A DNA stretch of 64,000 nucleotides from Falsiroseomonas ponticola (GCF_016805305.1 NZ_JAERQN010000001.1:1510522-1574521); one strand, 5' to 3'. Positions 8,738 to 17,332 are shown, counted from the stretch's first letter. Made by a program: numbers and translations. The notes: generated by a model not told the origin, from the letters alone.

Positions 8738-9144
8738 CACGCCGCCTCCCGACCCAGAAGGTCGGCCAGCGCGTAGCCCGCCGCACTGCGTGCGCTCAGC
8801 GGCCGCGGCCGTACGATCAGCAGATAGGCGCAGCGTCCCTCTGCGACGCGGCGCTGCAGCAGGTGGCCGAGACCGGCCTCTGCCATTGCCCAGACGCGCC
8901 GCGCGATGGCTTCGAGGTCCTGGCGGCGCTCCGGCGGCAGCTCCGACGCGACCTTGTCCCGATCGCGGGCAAGCAGGCCAACGTGATAGACGATAGCGTC
9001 GCCGGGCGATGCATCGGCGTAGCGATCGCAAAGATCGTTCTCGGTCAGCACGGCATCCAGCAGATCGTCGATGTTCAGAAGCGTTTCGTCCGACAGCAGC
9101 TCAGCGGATGTGAAGCGCACCGATGGGTTCTCCCTTTCACGCAT
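8737..9144 (-). CDS. Phage hypothetical protein
   Basis: This 135-aa acidic-to-neutral helical protein carries ADASPGDAIVYHVGLLARDR in its middle, a phrase common in small phage early proteins, and a basic C-terminal part. Its start overlaps the sigma-like gene by 8 bases and its end overlaps the resolvase gene by 1. It is likely a regulatory or scaffold partner; no domain recognised. Confidence 0.6.
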   Translation of the reverse strand: MRERENPSVRFTSAELLSDETLLNIDDLLDAVLTENDLCDRYADASPGDAIVYHVGLLARDRDKVASELPPERRQDLEAIARRVWAMAEAGLGHLLQRRVAEGRCAYLLIVRPRPLSARSAAGYALADLLGREAA

Positions 9145-9769
9145 GGTTCGGCATCTCCTTCTCTACGGAGACGAAGGGTGATTTTTCCCACCGCTTCGCG
9201 TGGGTCTGCCGAGGCGTGCCGGCCGGCGGCCGCATGCCCGACGCCCGGAGCCAGCAGCGCAGGTCGGCGAGGGCGCGATAGAAGGTCGTGGAAGAGCGAG
9301 CGTCGGCGTGCTGCGCTGCGGCGACATCGCCCATGGCGACGATCAGGCGCAGCAGCTTCCGCGGCTGCTGCGGCAGTTCTGCAGCGACGCGCTGGAGGTC
9401 AAGGGTCACGACAGCATCACTGCGGTCCTGCCGCGTGACGGAGACGCCTTCCGGGAACTGGTCGAGATCGAGCGACAGGCAGGCCAACGCCATGGCCTGG
9501 CGGCTTTCGCGTACCCGGTCAGCGACCACCGACCGCGCGACCACGCCCATGAAGGTGCTCCACGCACCGCGCGCTGGGTCGAACTGCGCAAGGCGCTCCA
9601 GCAGCGCGACCAGGATGTCCTGCCGGAGATCATCCCGATCCTCACGAGTGAGGCGAAGGCGACGTGCGCCCCGCGCGGCGTGGGCGGTGGCAGTCGCAAG
9701 GGCGACCTGGAGCTCGTTAGTCTTCAACCGTGGGGGATTTTGAGATGTATCAGCACGTTGTGCGGTCAT
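9137..9769 (-). CDS. Phage sigma-70-like factor
   Basis: Residues 35-95 look like sigma region 2: REDRDDLRQDILVALLERL, FDPARGAWSTFMGVVARSV, then ADRVRE. This is the helix set that binds the -10 element and core RNA polymerase. A shorter region 4-like helix-turn-helix (QQPRKLLRLIVAMGDVAAAQ, then TTFYRALADLR) follows near residues 130-175. It is the first gene of the minus-strand early operon, facing the repressor gene. A phage sigma factor could redirect host polymerase to later phage genes. Region 2 similarity is good; region 4 is weaker. Confidence 0.65.
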   Translation of the reverse strand: MTAQRADTSQNPPRLKTNELQVALATATAHAARGARRLRLTREDRDDLRQDILVALLERLAQFDPARGAWSTFMGVVARSVVADRVRESRQAMALACLSLDLDQFPEGVSVTRQDRSDAVVTLDLQRVAAELPQQPRKLLRLIVAMGDVAAAQHADARSSTTFYRALADLRCWLRASGMRPPAGTPRQTHAKRWEKSPFVSVEKEMPNHA

Positions 9770-9838
9770 TTGAACTCTCCTGCTGCGCCGGGTGATGGCG
9801 ACGGCAGGAAGGGACCATGCGGATAGGAGGGCGGTCAG

Positions 9839-9868
9839 CCAGGAAGGGTAGTTATTCCTGGCCAGGAA
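9839..9868. promoter_or_regulatory. Operator-like cluster of CCAGGAA/TTCCTGG half-sites
   Basis: Three 7-base half-sites lie together: CCAGGAA at 9839-9845, TTCCTGG at 9855-9861 and CCAGGAA at 9862-9868. The last two abut as a perfect 14-bp palindrome. They sit 70-100 bases upstream of the sigma-like gene, in the divergent control region. The best candidate ligand is the XRE repressor at 10787-11068; that pairing is inferred. Confidence 0.55.
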
Positions 9869-10001
9869 ATGGCGCGGATTTGTGGCGACAAGAATAGTAT
9901 GTTAGGTCAATGAGTTATGAGGCATTAGAAGGGTCGTAGTTATTGTTGCGATTTTTTATTAACCGCCGCGCTGACAGGGTGATGGACTCAAGCTGGCTAG
10001 A

Positions 10002-10016
10002 GAACATAAAACGAAC
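10002..10016. promoter_or_regulatory. Alphaproteobacterial LexA (SOS) box
   Basis: The sequence reads GAAC, seven bases, GAAC; on the other strand it is GTTC-N7-GTTC, the known LexA site of Alphaproteobacteria. It lies 42 bases upstream of the ImmA-type gene in an AT-rich divergent control region. SOS control of a prophage switch is expected, which supports a functional site. Confidence 0.7.
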
Positions 10017-10058
10017 ATCGCGTTACGCAGACGCGAAAGCCTCCGGAGCTCCCCCGCC

Positions 10059-10790
10059 ATGCCGGTTTCCCTCTCGTATCCCCACGACCCCGCAACGAAG
10101 GTCCCTCGGCTGCTCCCCGCCGCCGGCGTCTGGTCCGTTGCCGCCAAGCTGCGGCAGGCGGTGGCGCGGCGCGGCGGTCCCTGGGAGCTCGACCCCAAGG
10201 ACCTCGTCAGTGCCGCCACGCGGCTCGAGGTGAACCACAGCGGGGTAGAGGTTCATTGGGATTTCTCCCATGCAGTCCACGATGAGGACCGCCAGCCCGT
10301 GCTCGGCATCTGCGAGACGGATCCGACCGCGCCAGGCATCGCCCTCGTCTCGATCAATACGTCCATGCTTGCCAATCGTCCTGACCTGCTGCTCAGCACC
10401 GTGGCACACGAGCTCGGGCATGTGGTTTTCGACGTCCCTTCTGCCGCGGGGCAACCTGCCCGCCGTTATCGATCGGTCAGCGCAGGCGCCCACAGCTTCG
10501 ATGGCGCCACCGTCCGCGAGGAGCGGCGGGCGAACGAGTTCATGGGCGCGCTGCTGGCCCCGCCGGTTCCCCTGCATCTGCGCCTGGTAGTGCATGCCAG
10601 GAGCGAGGGGCTTCGCATGGTGAACGCGCCACACCACGGCCGTGTCGGCTGCCGCGTTCTGGCGCATGATACGCCGCCAGAGGCGATCAGCGGCATCGTC
10701 ACGGCTTTGGCCGCGGATTTCGGCGTGTCGGACCGGTTCATCGCCGTGCGCCTCCAGCGCTACCGGCTGATTGAGGGAGGTCAGCCGTGA
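10059..10790 (+). CDS. ImmA/IrrE-family metallopeptidase
   Basis: This 243-aa protein carries the zinc protease motif HELGH at residues 117-121. The family's downstream helix EERRANEFMGALLAP follows, supplying the third ligand region. ImmA proteins cleave their partner repressor to switch on mobile elements after DNA damage. The partner here is the XRE protein encoded immediately downstream, overlapping by 4 bases. An SOS box lies 42 bases upstream. The gene faces the early lytic operon, so this is the likely lysogeny switch. Confidence 0.85.
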   Translation: MPVSLSYPHDPATKVPRLLPAAGVWSVAAKLRQAVARRGGPWELDPKDLVSAATRLEVNHSGVEVHWDFSHAVHDEDRQPVLGICETDPTAPGIALVSINTSMLANRPDLLLSTVAHELGHVVFDVPSAAGQPARRYRSVSAGAHSFDGATVREERRANEFMGALLAPPVPLHLRLVVHARSEGLRMVNAPHHGRVGCRVLAHDTPPEAISGIVTALAADFGVSDRFIAVRLQRYRLIEGGQP

Positions 10791-11068
10791 GCTTTGGCAG
10801 AGTACTGCGCGAGCGGCGGACCGAGCTCAGCATCGGGCTGACCGATATGGCGGAACGGCTCGGCATCTCGGCCGCCTACTGGTCGCGGATTGAACGGGAT
10901 CTCGAGAGTCCACCGCGTGACCATCTGATCGAGCGGGCGGCAGCGATCCTCGGCGTGCAGATGGACGACCTCTTCGTCGAGGCGCAGCGCCTACCGCCCG
11001 ACATGCGGCAGGACATGGGCAACGTGGTGCGGGCCTATCGGCGCCTGCGTGCGATCGGGCGGAGGTAA
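10787..11068 (+). CDS. XRE-family repressor (ImmR-like)
   Basis: A compact 93-aa helix-turn-helix protein: FGRVLRERRTELSIGLTDMA, GISAAYWSRIERDLESPP, then a dimerisation-like helix. It lacks a LexA-type autocleavage domain, which fits a repressor removed by a separate ImmA protease. It probably binds the CCAGGAA half-sites in the divergent control region and holds the early operon off. Confidence 0.8.
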   Translation: MSFGRVLRERRTELSIGLTDMAERLGISAAYWSRIERDLESPPRDHLIERAAAILGVQMDDLFVEAQRLPPDMRQDMGNVVRAYRRLRAIGRR

Positions 11069-11070
11069 TC

Positions 11071-11841
11071 ATGGCCAGGACGAACCGCCGGAAGCCGTAC
11101 TACACGCTCCGCGAGATCTTTGAGCGTTGGAGCATGGATGCCGACGATATCTCGGCCTACGTGCTGGAAGGCGAGCTCTGTATGTCGCTGCCGGTCGCGG
11201 CGCTGCTGATGGAGGTTAGCGACACGCATCGGGCCGCTGATGGGCAGGTTCGCGTGGAGCCGAAGGCGCGCCAGCACAAGGTCGGCCCGATCGATCTCTC
11301 CCGCATCGACGCCTACGCCGTCATCAGGAATGGCACCGGGCAGATTGCACGCTTCTTGAGCGCAACCGGCGAACTGCTGGAGCCGATCGACGACAATGGG
11401 GAGCGGCATGCACTGCTGGTGAAGAGCTCCCACCTTGTGGTCCGGCACGATGAGTTCGAGCGCTTCGAAATGGAGCATGATCTCAGCCGTCCCGACGAAG
11501 CGGACCTACCAGCTCCTGCGCATCGCCGCACATGGCAGAGCCCTACCTCGCGCGGGGCGCCCACTCGGCATGATTGGGAACAATGTCTGTGCGAACTCGG
11601 CGCTATCGCCCACGACGAGGGTCTTCCGGAGACGCAGGCAGAGTTGGTGCGGCGGACCTTGGACTGGTTCTCAACCACTTATGGGCCGGAGAACGTGCCC
11701 AGCGAGAGCGCCGTCAAGCAGCGAGTCAGTCGCTTCTGGCATCGGCTCCGCGGCGAAGGGACTCGCGCCCCTGCGCAGCATCCCGCCCGTCGGGCCACGT
11801 CGGTGCCGCGGCATGGGAAAAGCAGCCGCGCGATTCCGTAA
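11071..11841 (+). CDS. Conserved phage-type protein, unknown
   Basis: A 256-aa protein preceded by a strong GGAGG site. The N-terminal part (YYTLREIFERWSMDADDIS, then VLEGELCMSLPV) recurs in many proteobacterial prophage proteins. The C-terminal half, after the Pro-rich DLPAPAHRR stretch, contains a helical segment with a basic end (SAVKQRVSRFWHRLRG) that resembles DNA-binding proteins. It sits between the repressor and the recombinase module. I cannot assign a function. Confidence 0.6.
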   Translation: MARTNRRKPYYTLREIFERWSMDADDISAYVLEGELCMSLPVAALLMEVSDTHRAADGQVRVEPKARQHKVGPIDLSRIDAYAVIRNGTGQIARFLSATGELLEPIDDNGERHALLVKSSHLVVRHDEFERFEMEHDLSRPDEADLPAPAHRRTWQSPTSRGAPTRHDWEQCLCELGAIAHDEGLPETQAELVRRTLDWFSTTYGPENVPSESAVKQRVSRFWHRLRGEGTRAPAQHPARRATSVPRHGKSSRAIP

Positions 11842-11874
11842 AGGGGAGGCAGGAACCTTGGACTGTGGAGACGT

Positions 11875-12084
11875 ATGGTCCTGCCCGTCACCAACCCCCA
11901 CCTGCCACCTCACCTCCGCGAGGTCTGTGACCTGCTCGCCCGCGGCGTCCTGCGGCTGCGCAGCCGCGCTGCCGAGGATCTCGCGCGGGACGCGGAGCAG
12001 GCCGGAGGGTCCAGAGAGGTTCGCCTACACTCGACCGCCCGGCAGCGCCGTCATGCGAACCCCGACAGAAAGGGAGTCGCATGA
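11875..12084 (+). CDS. Small recombinase-linked protein
   Basis: A 69-aa protein starting MVLPVTNPHLPPHLREVCDL, with a middle LRLRSRAAEDLARDAE. I recognise it as a small protein that commonly precedes DUF2924 and serine recombinase genes in alphaproteobacterial mobile elements. It overlaps the DUF2924 gene start by 4 bases. Role unknown; it may assist the recombinase. Confidence 0.6.
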   Translation: MVLPVTNPHLPPHLREVCDLLARGVLRLRSRAAEDLARDAEQAGGSREVRLHSTARQRRHANPDRKGVA

Positions 12085-12596
12085 CCCGAGAATCCACGAC
12101 CCAGCGCCGGCAGCGGGAGGCAGCGCCGCCGGCGCCCACCGTCCCGAAGATCCCGCCCGCACAGGTGCTGCCGCGGCTCACCGCGCTGCAGACCGCGACG
12201 GCGGCGGAATTGAAGGAGCAGTGGCGCGCCCTGTTCGGCAAGGAGCCGCCGCCCTTCAACCGGCCCTACCTGATCAGCCGGCTGGCCTACCGCATCCAGG
12301 AACTCGCCTACGGCGGCCTCAAGCCGGAGACGCGGGCACGGCTCGAGGCACTGGGTGAGCAACTGGACGGCGGAAACGTGGTGCTCCGCCGCATCCGCGC
12401 CGACAGCCGGCCACTGCCTGGCACGCGCCTCCTCCGCGAGTACGACGGCGTGCAGCATGTGGTCACGGTCCGCGCCGACGACTTCGAATACGAGGGGCGG
12501 CCATACCGGTCGCTCTCAGCGATCGCGCGGCATATCACTGGCACGCGCTGGAACGGCTGGACCTTCTTTGGGTTGAAGGGGAGGCCCGGGGCATGA
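12081..12596 (+). CDS. DUF2924 domain protein
   Basis: This 171-aa protein matches DUF2924 throughout: LKEQWRALFGKEPPPFNRP, LISRLAYRIQELAYGGL, then the C-terminal block RSLSAIARHITGTRWNGW followed by FFGLK. DUF2924 genes accompany large serine recombinases in many Alphaproteobacteria. The C-terminal block resembles a small DNA-binding module. A role as recombination directionality or accessory factor is plausible but not shown by sequence alone. Coupled by overlaps to both neighbours. Confidence 0.85.
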   Translation: MTRESTTQRRQREAAPPAPTVPKIPPAQVLPRLTALQTATAAELKEQWRALFGKEPPPFNRPYLISRLAYRIQELAYGGLKPETRARLEALGEQLDGGNVVLRRIRADSRPLPGTRLLREYDGVQHVVTVRADDFEYEGRPYRSLSAIARHITGTRWNGWTFFGLKGRPGA

Positions 12597-13945
12597 GCCG
12601 CCGCAACCTGACAGACGATGCGATGTCGGCGTCAGTGAAGAAGCTCCGCTGCGCGATCTACACGCGCAAGAGCACCGACGAAGGGCTCGACAAGGAGTTC
12701 AACACCCTCGACGCGCAGCGCGACGCCTGCGAGGCGTACATCGCCAGCCAGCGCGCCGAAGGCTGGGTGCTGCTCCGCGACCGCTACGACGACGGCGGCT
12801 TCTCCGGCGGCACGTTGGAGCGGCCGGCGCTGCAGCGGCTCCTGCGCGATATCCAGGCCGACCTGGTCGACGTGATCGTGGTCTACAAGATTGATCGCCT
12901 CAGCCGCTCGCTGATGGATTTCGCCAAGCTGGTCGAGGTGATGGACGCGCATGGCGTCACCTTTGTGTCCGTGACGCAGAGCTTCAACACGACCACCAGC
13001 ATGGGACGGCTGACGCTCAACATCCTGCTCAGCTTCGCGCAGTTCGAGCGGGAAGTTATTGGCGAGCGCATCAGGGACAAGTTCGCGGCGTCCCGCGCCC
13101 GCGGCATGTGGATGGGGGGCAAGGTGCCGCTCGGCTACGACGTCGTCGCCAGGAAGCTGGTAGTGAACGAGGAGGAGGCCCCGCGCGTCCGCCGCGTGTT
13201 CGAGATCTTTGCCGAGACGGGATCGGGCATCGAGACGGTGAACCGCCTCAGGGCCGAGGGCGCCACGAGCAAAGCGGGTCGGCCGCTGGACAAGGGCGAC
13301 GTCTACAAGCTGCTGAACAACCGCACCTATGTCGGCGAGGCGGCGCACAAGGGGCAGGTCTACCCCGGCGAGCACAAGGGCATCGTCCCGCGGGAGCTGT
13401 GGGACCGGGCACACGCAATCCTACACATCAGCCCGCGGGTCCGCGCCAATCAGAACCGGGCCCATACGCCGGCGCTGCTGAAGGGGCTGATCTTCGGGGT
13501 GGACGGACGTGCGCTGTCGCCCACCCACGCCCGGAAGAACGGCCGGCTCTATCGCTACTACGTGGCGCAGCGCGTGCTCAAGGGCGACGCCGCTGGCGAC
13601 GACGGTATCGTCCGCCGGGTATCGGCGGCGGAGATCGAGACCGCGGTCGTGGACCAGGTGAGGGCGCTGCTGCGACAGCCCGAGATCGTGGTCGGCACAT
13701 GGCGCGCGGCGCGCGTGGAGGCACCCGACCTGACCGAGGGCGAGACCCACGATGCGCTGCATCGGCTCGACCCGCTTTGGGAACATCTATTCCCGGCGGA
13801 GCAGGCGCGCATTGTGCGTTCGCTGGTGGAGCGGGTGGTGGTCGGCCCGGCGGGCGCGGACATTCGGCTGCGGCTGGACGGGCTCGGCAGCCTCGTCCGC
13901 GATCTGACCGCGATTCGGCCCGATGCGCTGAGGGCCGCGGCATGA
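12593..13945 (+). CDS. Large serine recombinase (element integrase)
   Basis: A 450-aa site-specific recombinase. The catalytic resolvase domain has the nucleophile Ser27 in AIYTRKSTDEG, then DRYDDGGFSGG, VVYKIDRLSRS and FEREVIGERIRDKF. A recombinase domain follows (VPLGYDV to ILHISPR). The C-terminal zinc-ribbon part is short, with the usual Cys replaced in GLIFGVDGRALSP. It probably integrates and excises the element. It is translated with DUF2924 upstream (ATGA overlap) and the next gene downstream. Confidence 0.9.
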   Translation: MSRRNLTDDAMSASVKKLRCAIYTRKSTDEGLDKEFNTLDAQRDACEAYIASQRAEGWVLLRDRYDDGGFSGGTLERPALQRLLRDIQADLVDVIVVYKIDRLSRSLMDFAKLVEVMDAHGVTFVSVTQSFNTTTSMGRLTLNILLSFAQFEREVIGERIRDKFAASRARGMWMGGKVPLGYDVVARKLVVNEEEAPRVRRVFEIFAETGSGIETVNRLRAEGATSKAGRPLDKGDVYKLLNNRTYVGEAAHKGQVYPGEHKGIVPRELWDRAHAILHISPRVRANQNRAHTPALLKGLIFGVDGRALSPTHARKNGRLYRYYVAQRVLKGDAAGDDGIVRRVSAAEIETAVVDQVRALLRQPEIVVGTWRAARVEAPDLTEGETHDALHRLDPLWEHLFPAEQARIVRSLVERVVVGPAGADIRLRLDGLGSLVRDLTAIRPDALRAAA

Positions 13946-14439
13946 CTGCCGCCACCAGCATCACGGTCAGGGTGCCGCTGGAGATTCGCCACCGGCGGGG
14001 GCGGAAGACCGTCGTGACGCCGATCGCAGATGGCGCGGCGCCGGTCACCACGAGGACTGATCCGGCGCTGGTGAAGGCTTTGGCCAGGGCGTTCCGCTAT
14101 CAGCGGATGCTGGACGAGGGGCGCTACGCCTCGATCACCGAGATGGCTGGGGCGGAGCGAATCGAGCGGGGGTACCTGGGCTCCCTGCTGCGCCTGACCC
14201 TCCTGGCCCCTGACATCATTGAGGCGATCCTGGACGGCAGGCAGCCGGTCCCGATGACTTGCACGTCGCTGCTCGGCGACGTGCCGGACGCGTGGACGGT
14301 CCAGATTGAGGCATTCATCAGCCAAAACCCTAGCTTGGTCTTGCCATCCTCAAATCACAGGCAGAAACCTCCGCCTCATAACTGCCGGCCCCAACAAAAG
14401 AAGTGGTCATCACGCTATCGCCCTGCCAATGGCCACTGA
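13942..14439 (+). CDS. Recombinase-linked HTH-like protein with altered C-terminus
   Basis: The first ~125 residues are typical of a protein found after DUF2924/serine recombinase pairs: ITVRVPLEIRHRRGRKTVV, RYASITEMAGAERIERGYL, then LLAPDIIEAILDGRQP. The middle looks like a helix-turn-helix. After about residue 128 the frame runs through AT-richer DNA and encodes a low-complexity tail (SSNHRQKPPPHN), unlike the compact end I expect for this family. The junction near 14.33 kb may be the element boundary. Confidence 0.6.
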   Translation: MTAATSITVRVPLEIRHRRGRKTVVTPIADGAAPVTTRTDPALVKALARAFRYQRMLDEGRYASITEMAGAERIERGYLGSLLRLTLLAPDIIEAILDGRQPVPMTCTSLLGDVPDAWTVQIEAFISQNPSLVLPSSNHRQKPPPHNCRPQQKKWSSRYRPANGH

Positions 14440-14503
14440 ATTCGGGCATCATCGCCAGCATGCCAAGGTTCGTCTCCACCCTTTGCCTGCTTGCTCCCTC
14501 CGC

Positions 14504-17305
14504 ATGAATGCGGTCGAGATCGAGCAGGCCGTCACTGCCCTCGCAGAGCAGCCCTTCGACCGGGCCGCGTTCCCCTATGCCTTCCTGGAAGCCTTCGGCA
14601 ACAAGCCGACCACGCTGAAGAAGCTGCGCTCTGGCGCCTCCAACCGCTCGGATCTGGGCGGCGTGCTGCAGACCAACAACATCCACATCGCCACCTGCGA
14701 CCCCGGCGCTGTACCAGACACGCTGCGCGCGCTGAGGGCCAGCCCGGCCACCACCCGGGCGCGCGCCAAATTCATCCTGGCGACGGATGGTGAGACGCTT
14801 GAGGCGGAGGAGCTGACGGGCGGCGAGACGCTGGCCTGCGCGGTGCCGGAACTGGCCGACCATTTCGGCTTCTTCCTACCGCTGGCGGGCATCACCACCG
14901 TCAAGGAAATCCGCGAAAGCGCCTTCGATATCCGGGCCACCAGCCGGCTCAACCGCCTCTATGTCGAATTGCTGCGCGACAACCCCTACTGGGGCACGGC
15001 GGCGCGCCGGCCGGAGCTGAACCACTTCTTCGCCCGGCTGATCTTCTGCTTCTTCGCCGAGGACACGGACATCTTCCGCAAACCGCTGCTGTTCACCTCC
15101 ACCGTGCAGACCATGAGTGCAGCGGATGCGGGCAACACGCATGAGGTGATCAGCGCCATCTTCCGCGCCATGAACGTGAAGCTGGCGGACCGCGCGGCAG
15201 AGCGCACGCCGCGCTGGGCCGACGCCTTTCCCTATGTCAATGGCGGCCTGTTCTCGGGCAGTGCCGAGGTACCGCGGTTCAGCCGCATCGCGCGGTCCTA
15301 CCTTCTGCACATCGGCAACCTGGATTGGCGGCGGATCAACCCGGACATCTTCGGCTCCATGATCCAGGCGGTGGCCGAGGATGAGGAGCGTGGGGCCCTG
15401 GGCATGCACTACACCAGCGTCCCGAACATCCTGAAGGTGCTGAACCCCCTCTTCCTGGATGACCTGCGGGAGAAGCTGGCCGAGGCCGGCGACAATGCGC
15501 GCAAGCTGCTGAACCTGCGCAACCGCATCGCGCGCATCCGGGTGTTCGACCCTGCCTGTGGCTCGGGAAATTTCCTTGTGATTGCCTACAAGGAGATGCG
15601 GGCCATCGAGGCGGAGATCAACCGCCGCCGGCGGGAGACGGGGCGGCGCAGCGAGATTCCGCTGACGAATTTCCGCGGCATCGAGCTGCGGGATTTCCCG
15701 GCCGAGATCGCACGGCTGGCGCTGATCATCGCGGAATACCAGGCCGATGTGCTGCACCGCGGGCAGCAGGAAGCGCTGGATGAGTTCCTGCCGCTGGACA
15801 CGGAGAATTGGATCACCTCCGGGAATGCGTTGCGGCTGGATTGGCTGAGCATCTGCCCGTCGGTGGGGACGGGGGTGAAGCTGGTCAGCGATGATCTGTT
15901 TGAGACGCCTTTGGAGCAAGCGCAGATCGATTTTGAGAATGAAGGCGGCGAGATTTTTGTTTGTGGAAATCCGCCCTATTCTGGGAAAGGAAAGAAGGAC
16001 GACAATCAGATTTCCGAGATGAAGCGGTTGTTTGGGCATCTTACTCGTAAATACGGATACATTGATTACGTCGGATGCTGGTTCCTTCTCGCTGCCGATT
16101 ATTGCAGAAAAACCGGCGCAACCTCCGCGCTCGTTGCTACCAACTCAATTTGTCAAGGCCGCCAGCTTCCTCAGCTATGGCCATTGGTGCTGAGGCATGA
16201 TGTCGAGATTTTTCACGCGCATCACTCTTTCAAATGGGCGAACAACGCGGCGCGCAACGCGGGCGTGACTTGTGTGATCGTCGGGTTGGCGATGAAGAAT
16301 GTGCGTACCCGCAAGACCATCAATGATGGCGAGTTCTCCCGCACTGCCGCGAACATCAACGCCTACCTGATCGATGGGGCAGATATTTTCGTCACCAGCG
16401 TGCCGCGGCCGCTTGCGCCGCTACCCGCGATGGTCACAGGCAGCGTGCCGAACGATGGCGGCCATCTGATCCTGAGCCCGCTGGAGGTCCGCTCTCTGAC
16501 AGCAGAACATGCCGATGTCCGTATGTTCATTCGGCCGTTCTTCGGCTCGCAAGACTATTTGCAGGGTGCCACCCGCTCTTGCCTCATGATTGGCGACCGA
16601 CATCTGGAAATGGCTCGGTCCATTCCGGAAATCGAACGTCGATTGGAGTCGGTGGCGTCGCTGCGAGCGGAGAGTGACAAGGAGGAAACGCGCGAGCTGC
16701 TCGCGGATGTTCCGCACCGGTTCCAGCACCATGGGCCTGTGCCCAGGCAGCACGCCATCATCATCCCCTCAGTCAGTTCTGAACGTCGTGAGTGGTTTCC
16801 CGCAGGGTTGGTTCCGGCTGGGACTGTGGTCTCCAATCTCGCTTTCCTCGTCAGCGATTCAGCGATTTGGCCGTTAGGCATCCTGCTGTCCCGGCTCCAC
16901 CTGACGTGGATCGCCACCGTCTGCGGCAAGCTGAAGACCGACTACCGCTACTCCAACACCCTCGGCTGGAACACCTTCCCCGTCCCTATCCTTACGGAGA
17001 CCAACAAGGCCGATCTTACACGCTGCGCGGAGGACATCCTGCTCGCCCGCGAAGCCCATTTCCCCGCCACCATAGCCGATCTCTACGACCCCGAAGCGAT
17101 GCCCGCAGACCTGCGCGCCGCCCACGATCGCAACGATGAGGTACTGGAGCGCATCTACATCGGACGCCGCTTCCGGAACGACACCGAGCGCCTGGAGAAA
17201 CTCTTCGACCTATACACGAAGATGACCTCGGGCCCCGCAGGGGCGGCGCCCAAGGCGCCGCGCAAGCCCGCACGCGCAGCCACCCCTCGCGCCAGCAGCG
17301 CCTGA
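14504..17305 (+). CDS. MmeI-like N6-adenine DNA methyltransferase without visible nuclease
   Basis: This 933-aa protein has the layout of type IIL (MmeI-like) methylases. Helical N-terminal domain: residues 1-300. SAM motif I: DPACGSG, 349-355. Catalytic motif IV: NPPY, 489-492, marking N6-adenine methylation. Then a target-recognition region, and a C-terminal DRNDEVLERIY helix. The N-terminus shows no obvious PD-(D/E)XK cleavage motif, unlike true MmeI, so restriction would need another protein. The start at Met 14504 was chosen because the protein family begins MNAVEIE. The stretch 15.88-16.33 kb is visibly AT-richer, as if the recognition part was exchanged. First gene of the defence operon. 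Confidence 0.85.
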   Translation: MNAVEIEQAVTALAEQPFDRAAFPYAFLEAFGNKPTTLKKLRSGASNRSDLGGVLQTNNIHIATCDPGAVPDTLRALRASPATTRARAKFILATDGETLEAEELTGGETLACAVPELADHFGFFLPLAGITTVKEIRESAFDIRATSRLNRLYVELLRDNPYWGTAARRPELNHFFARLIFCFFAEDTDIFRKPLLFTSTVQTMSAADAGNTHEVISAIFRAMNVKLADRAAERTPRWADAFPYVNGGLFSGSAEVPRFSRIARSYLLHIGNLDWRRINPDIFGSMIQAVAEDEERGALGMHYTSVPNILKVLNPLFLDDLREKLAEAGDNARKLLNLRNRIARIRVFDPACGSGNFLVIAYKEMRAIEAEINRRRRETGRRSEIPLTNFRGIELRDFPAEIARLALIIAEYQADVLHRGQQEALDEFLPLDTENWITSGNALRLDWLSICPSVGTGVKLVSDDLFETPLEQAQIDFENEGGEIFVCGNPPYSGKGKKDDNQISEMKRLFGHLTRKYGYIDYVGCWFLLAADYCRKTGATSALVATNSICQGRQLPQLWPLVLRHDVEIFHAHHSFKWANNAARNAGVTCVIVGLAMKNVRTRKTINDGEFSRTAANINAYLIDGADIFVTSVPRPLAPLPAMVTGSVPNDGGHLILSPLEVRSLTAEHADVRMFIRPFFGSQDYLQGATRSCLMIGDRHLEMARSIPEIERRLESVASLRAESDKEETRELLADVPHRFQHHGPVPRQHAIIIPSVSSERREWFPAGLVPAGTVVSNLAFLVSDSAIWPLGILLSRLHLTWIATVCGKLKTDYRYSNTLGWNTFPVPILTETNKADLTRCAEDILLAREAHFPATIADLYDPEAMPADLRAAHDRNDEVLERIYIGRRFRNDTERLEKLFDLYTKMTSGPAGAAPKAPRKPARAATPRASSA

Positions 17306-17332
17306 AACACTGACGAAGGACACACGCCGCGC

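Larger units (their letters stand above)
1..14340. mobile_element. Prophage early region with repressor and serine-recombinase module
   Basis: This block holds phage replication and recombination genes on the minus strand, a divergent ImmA/repressor pair, and a large serine recombinase at its plus-strand end. No structural genes are present, so the late genes should lie to the left of the window or be those at 38-64 kb. The right limit is set near 14.33 kb. There the last recombinase-linked gene loses its high-GC coding character and the defence island begins. The exact attachment site cannot be read, because serine recombinases use very short cores. The block identity is firm and the boundary is an inference. 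Confidence 0.8.
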
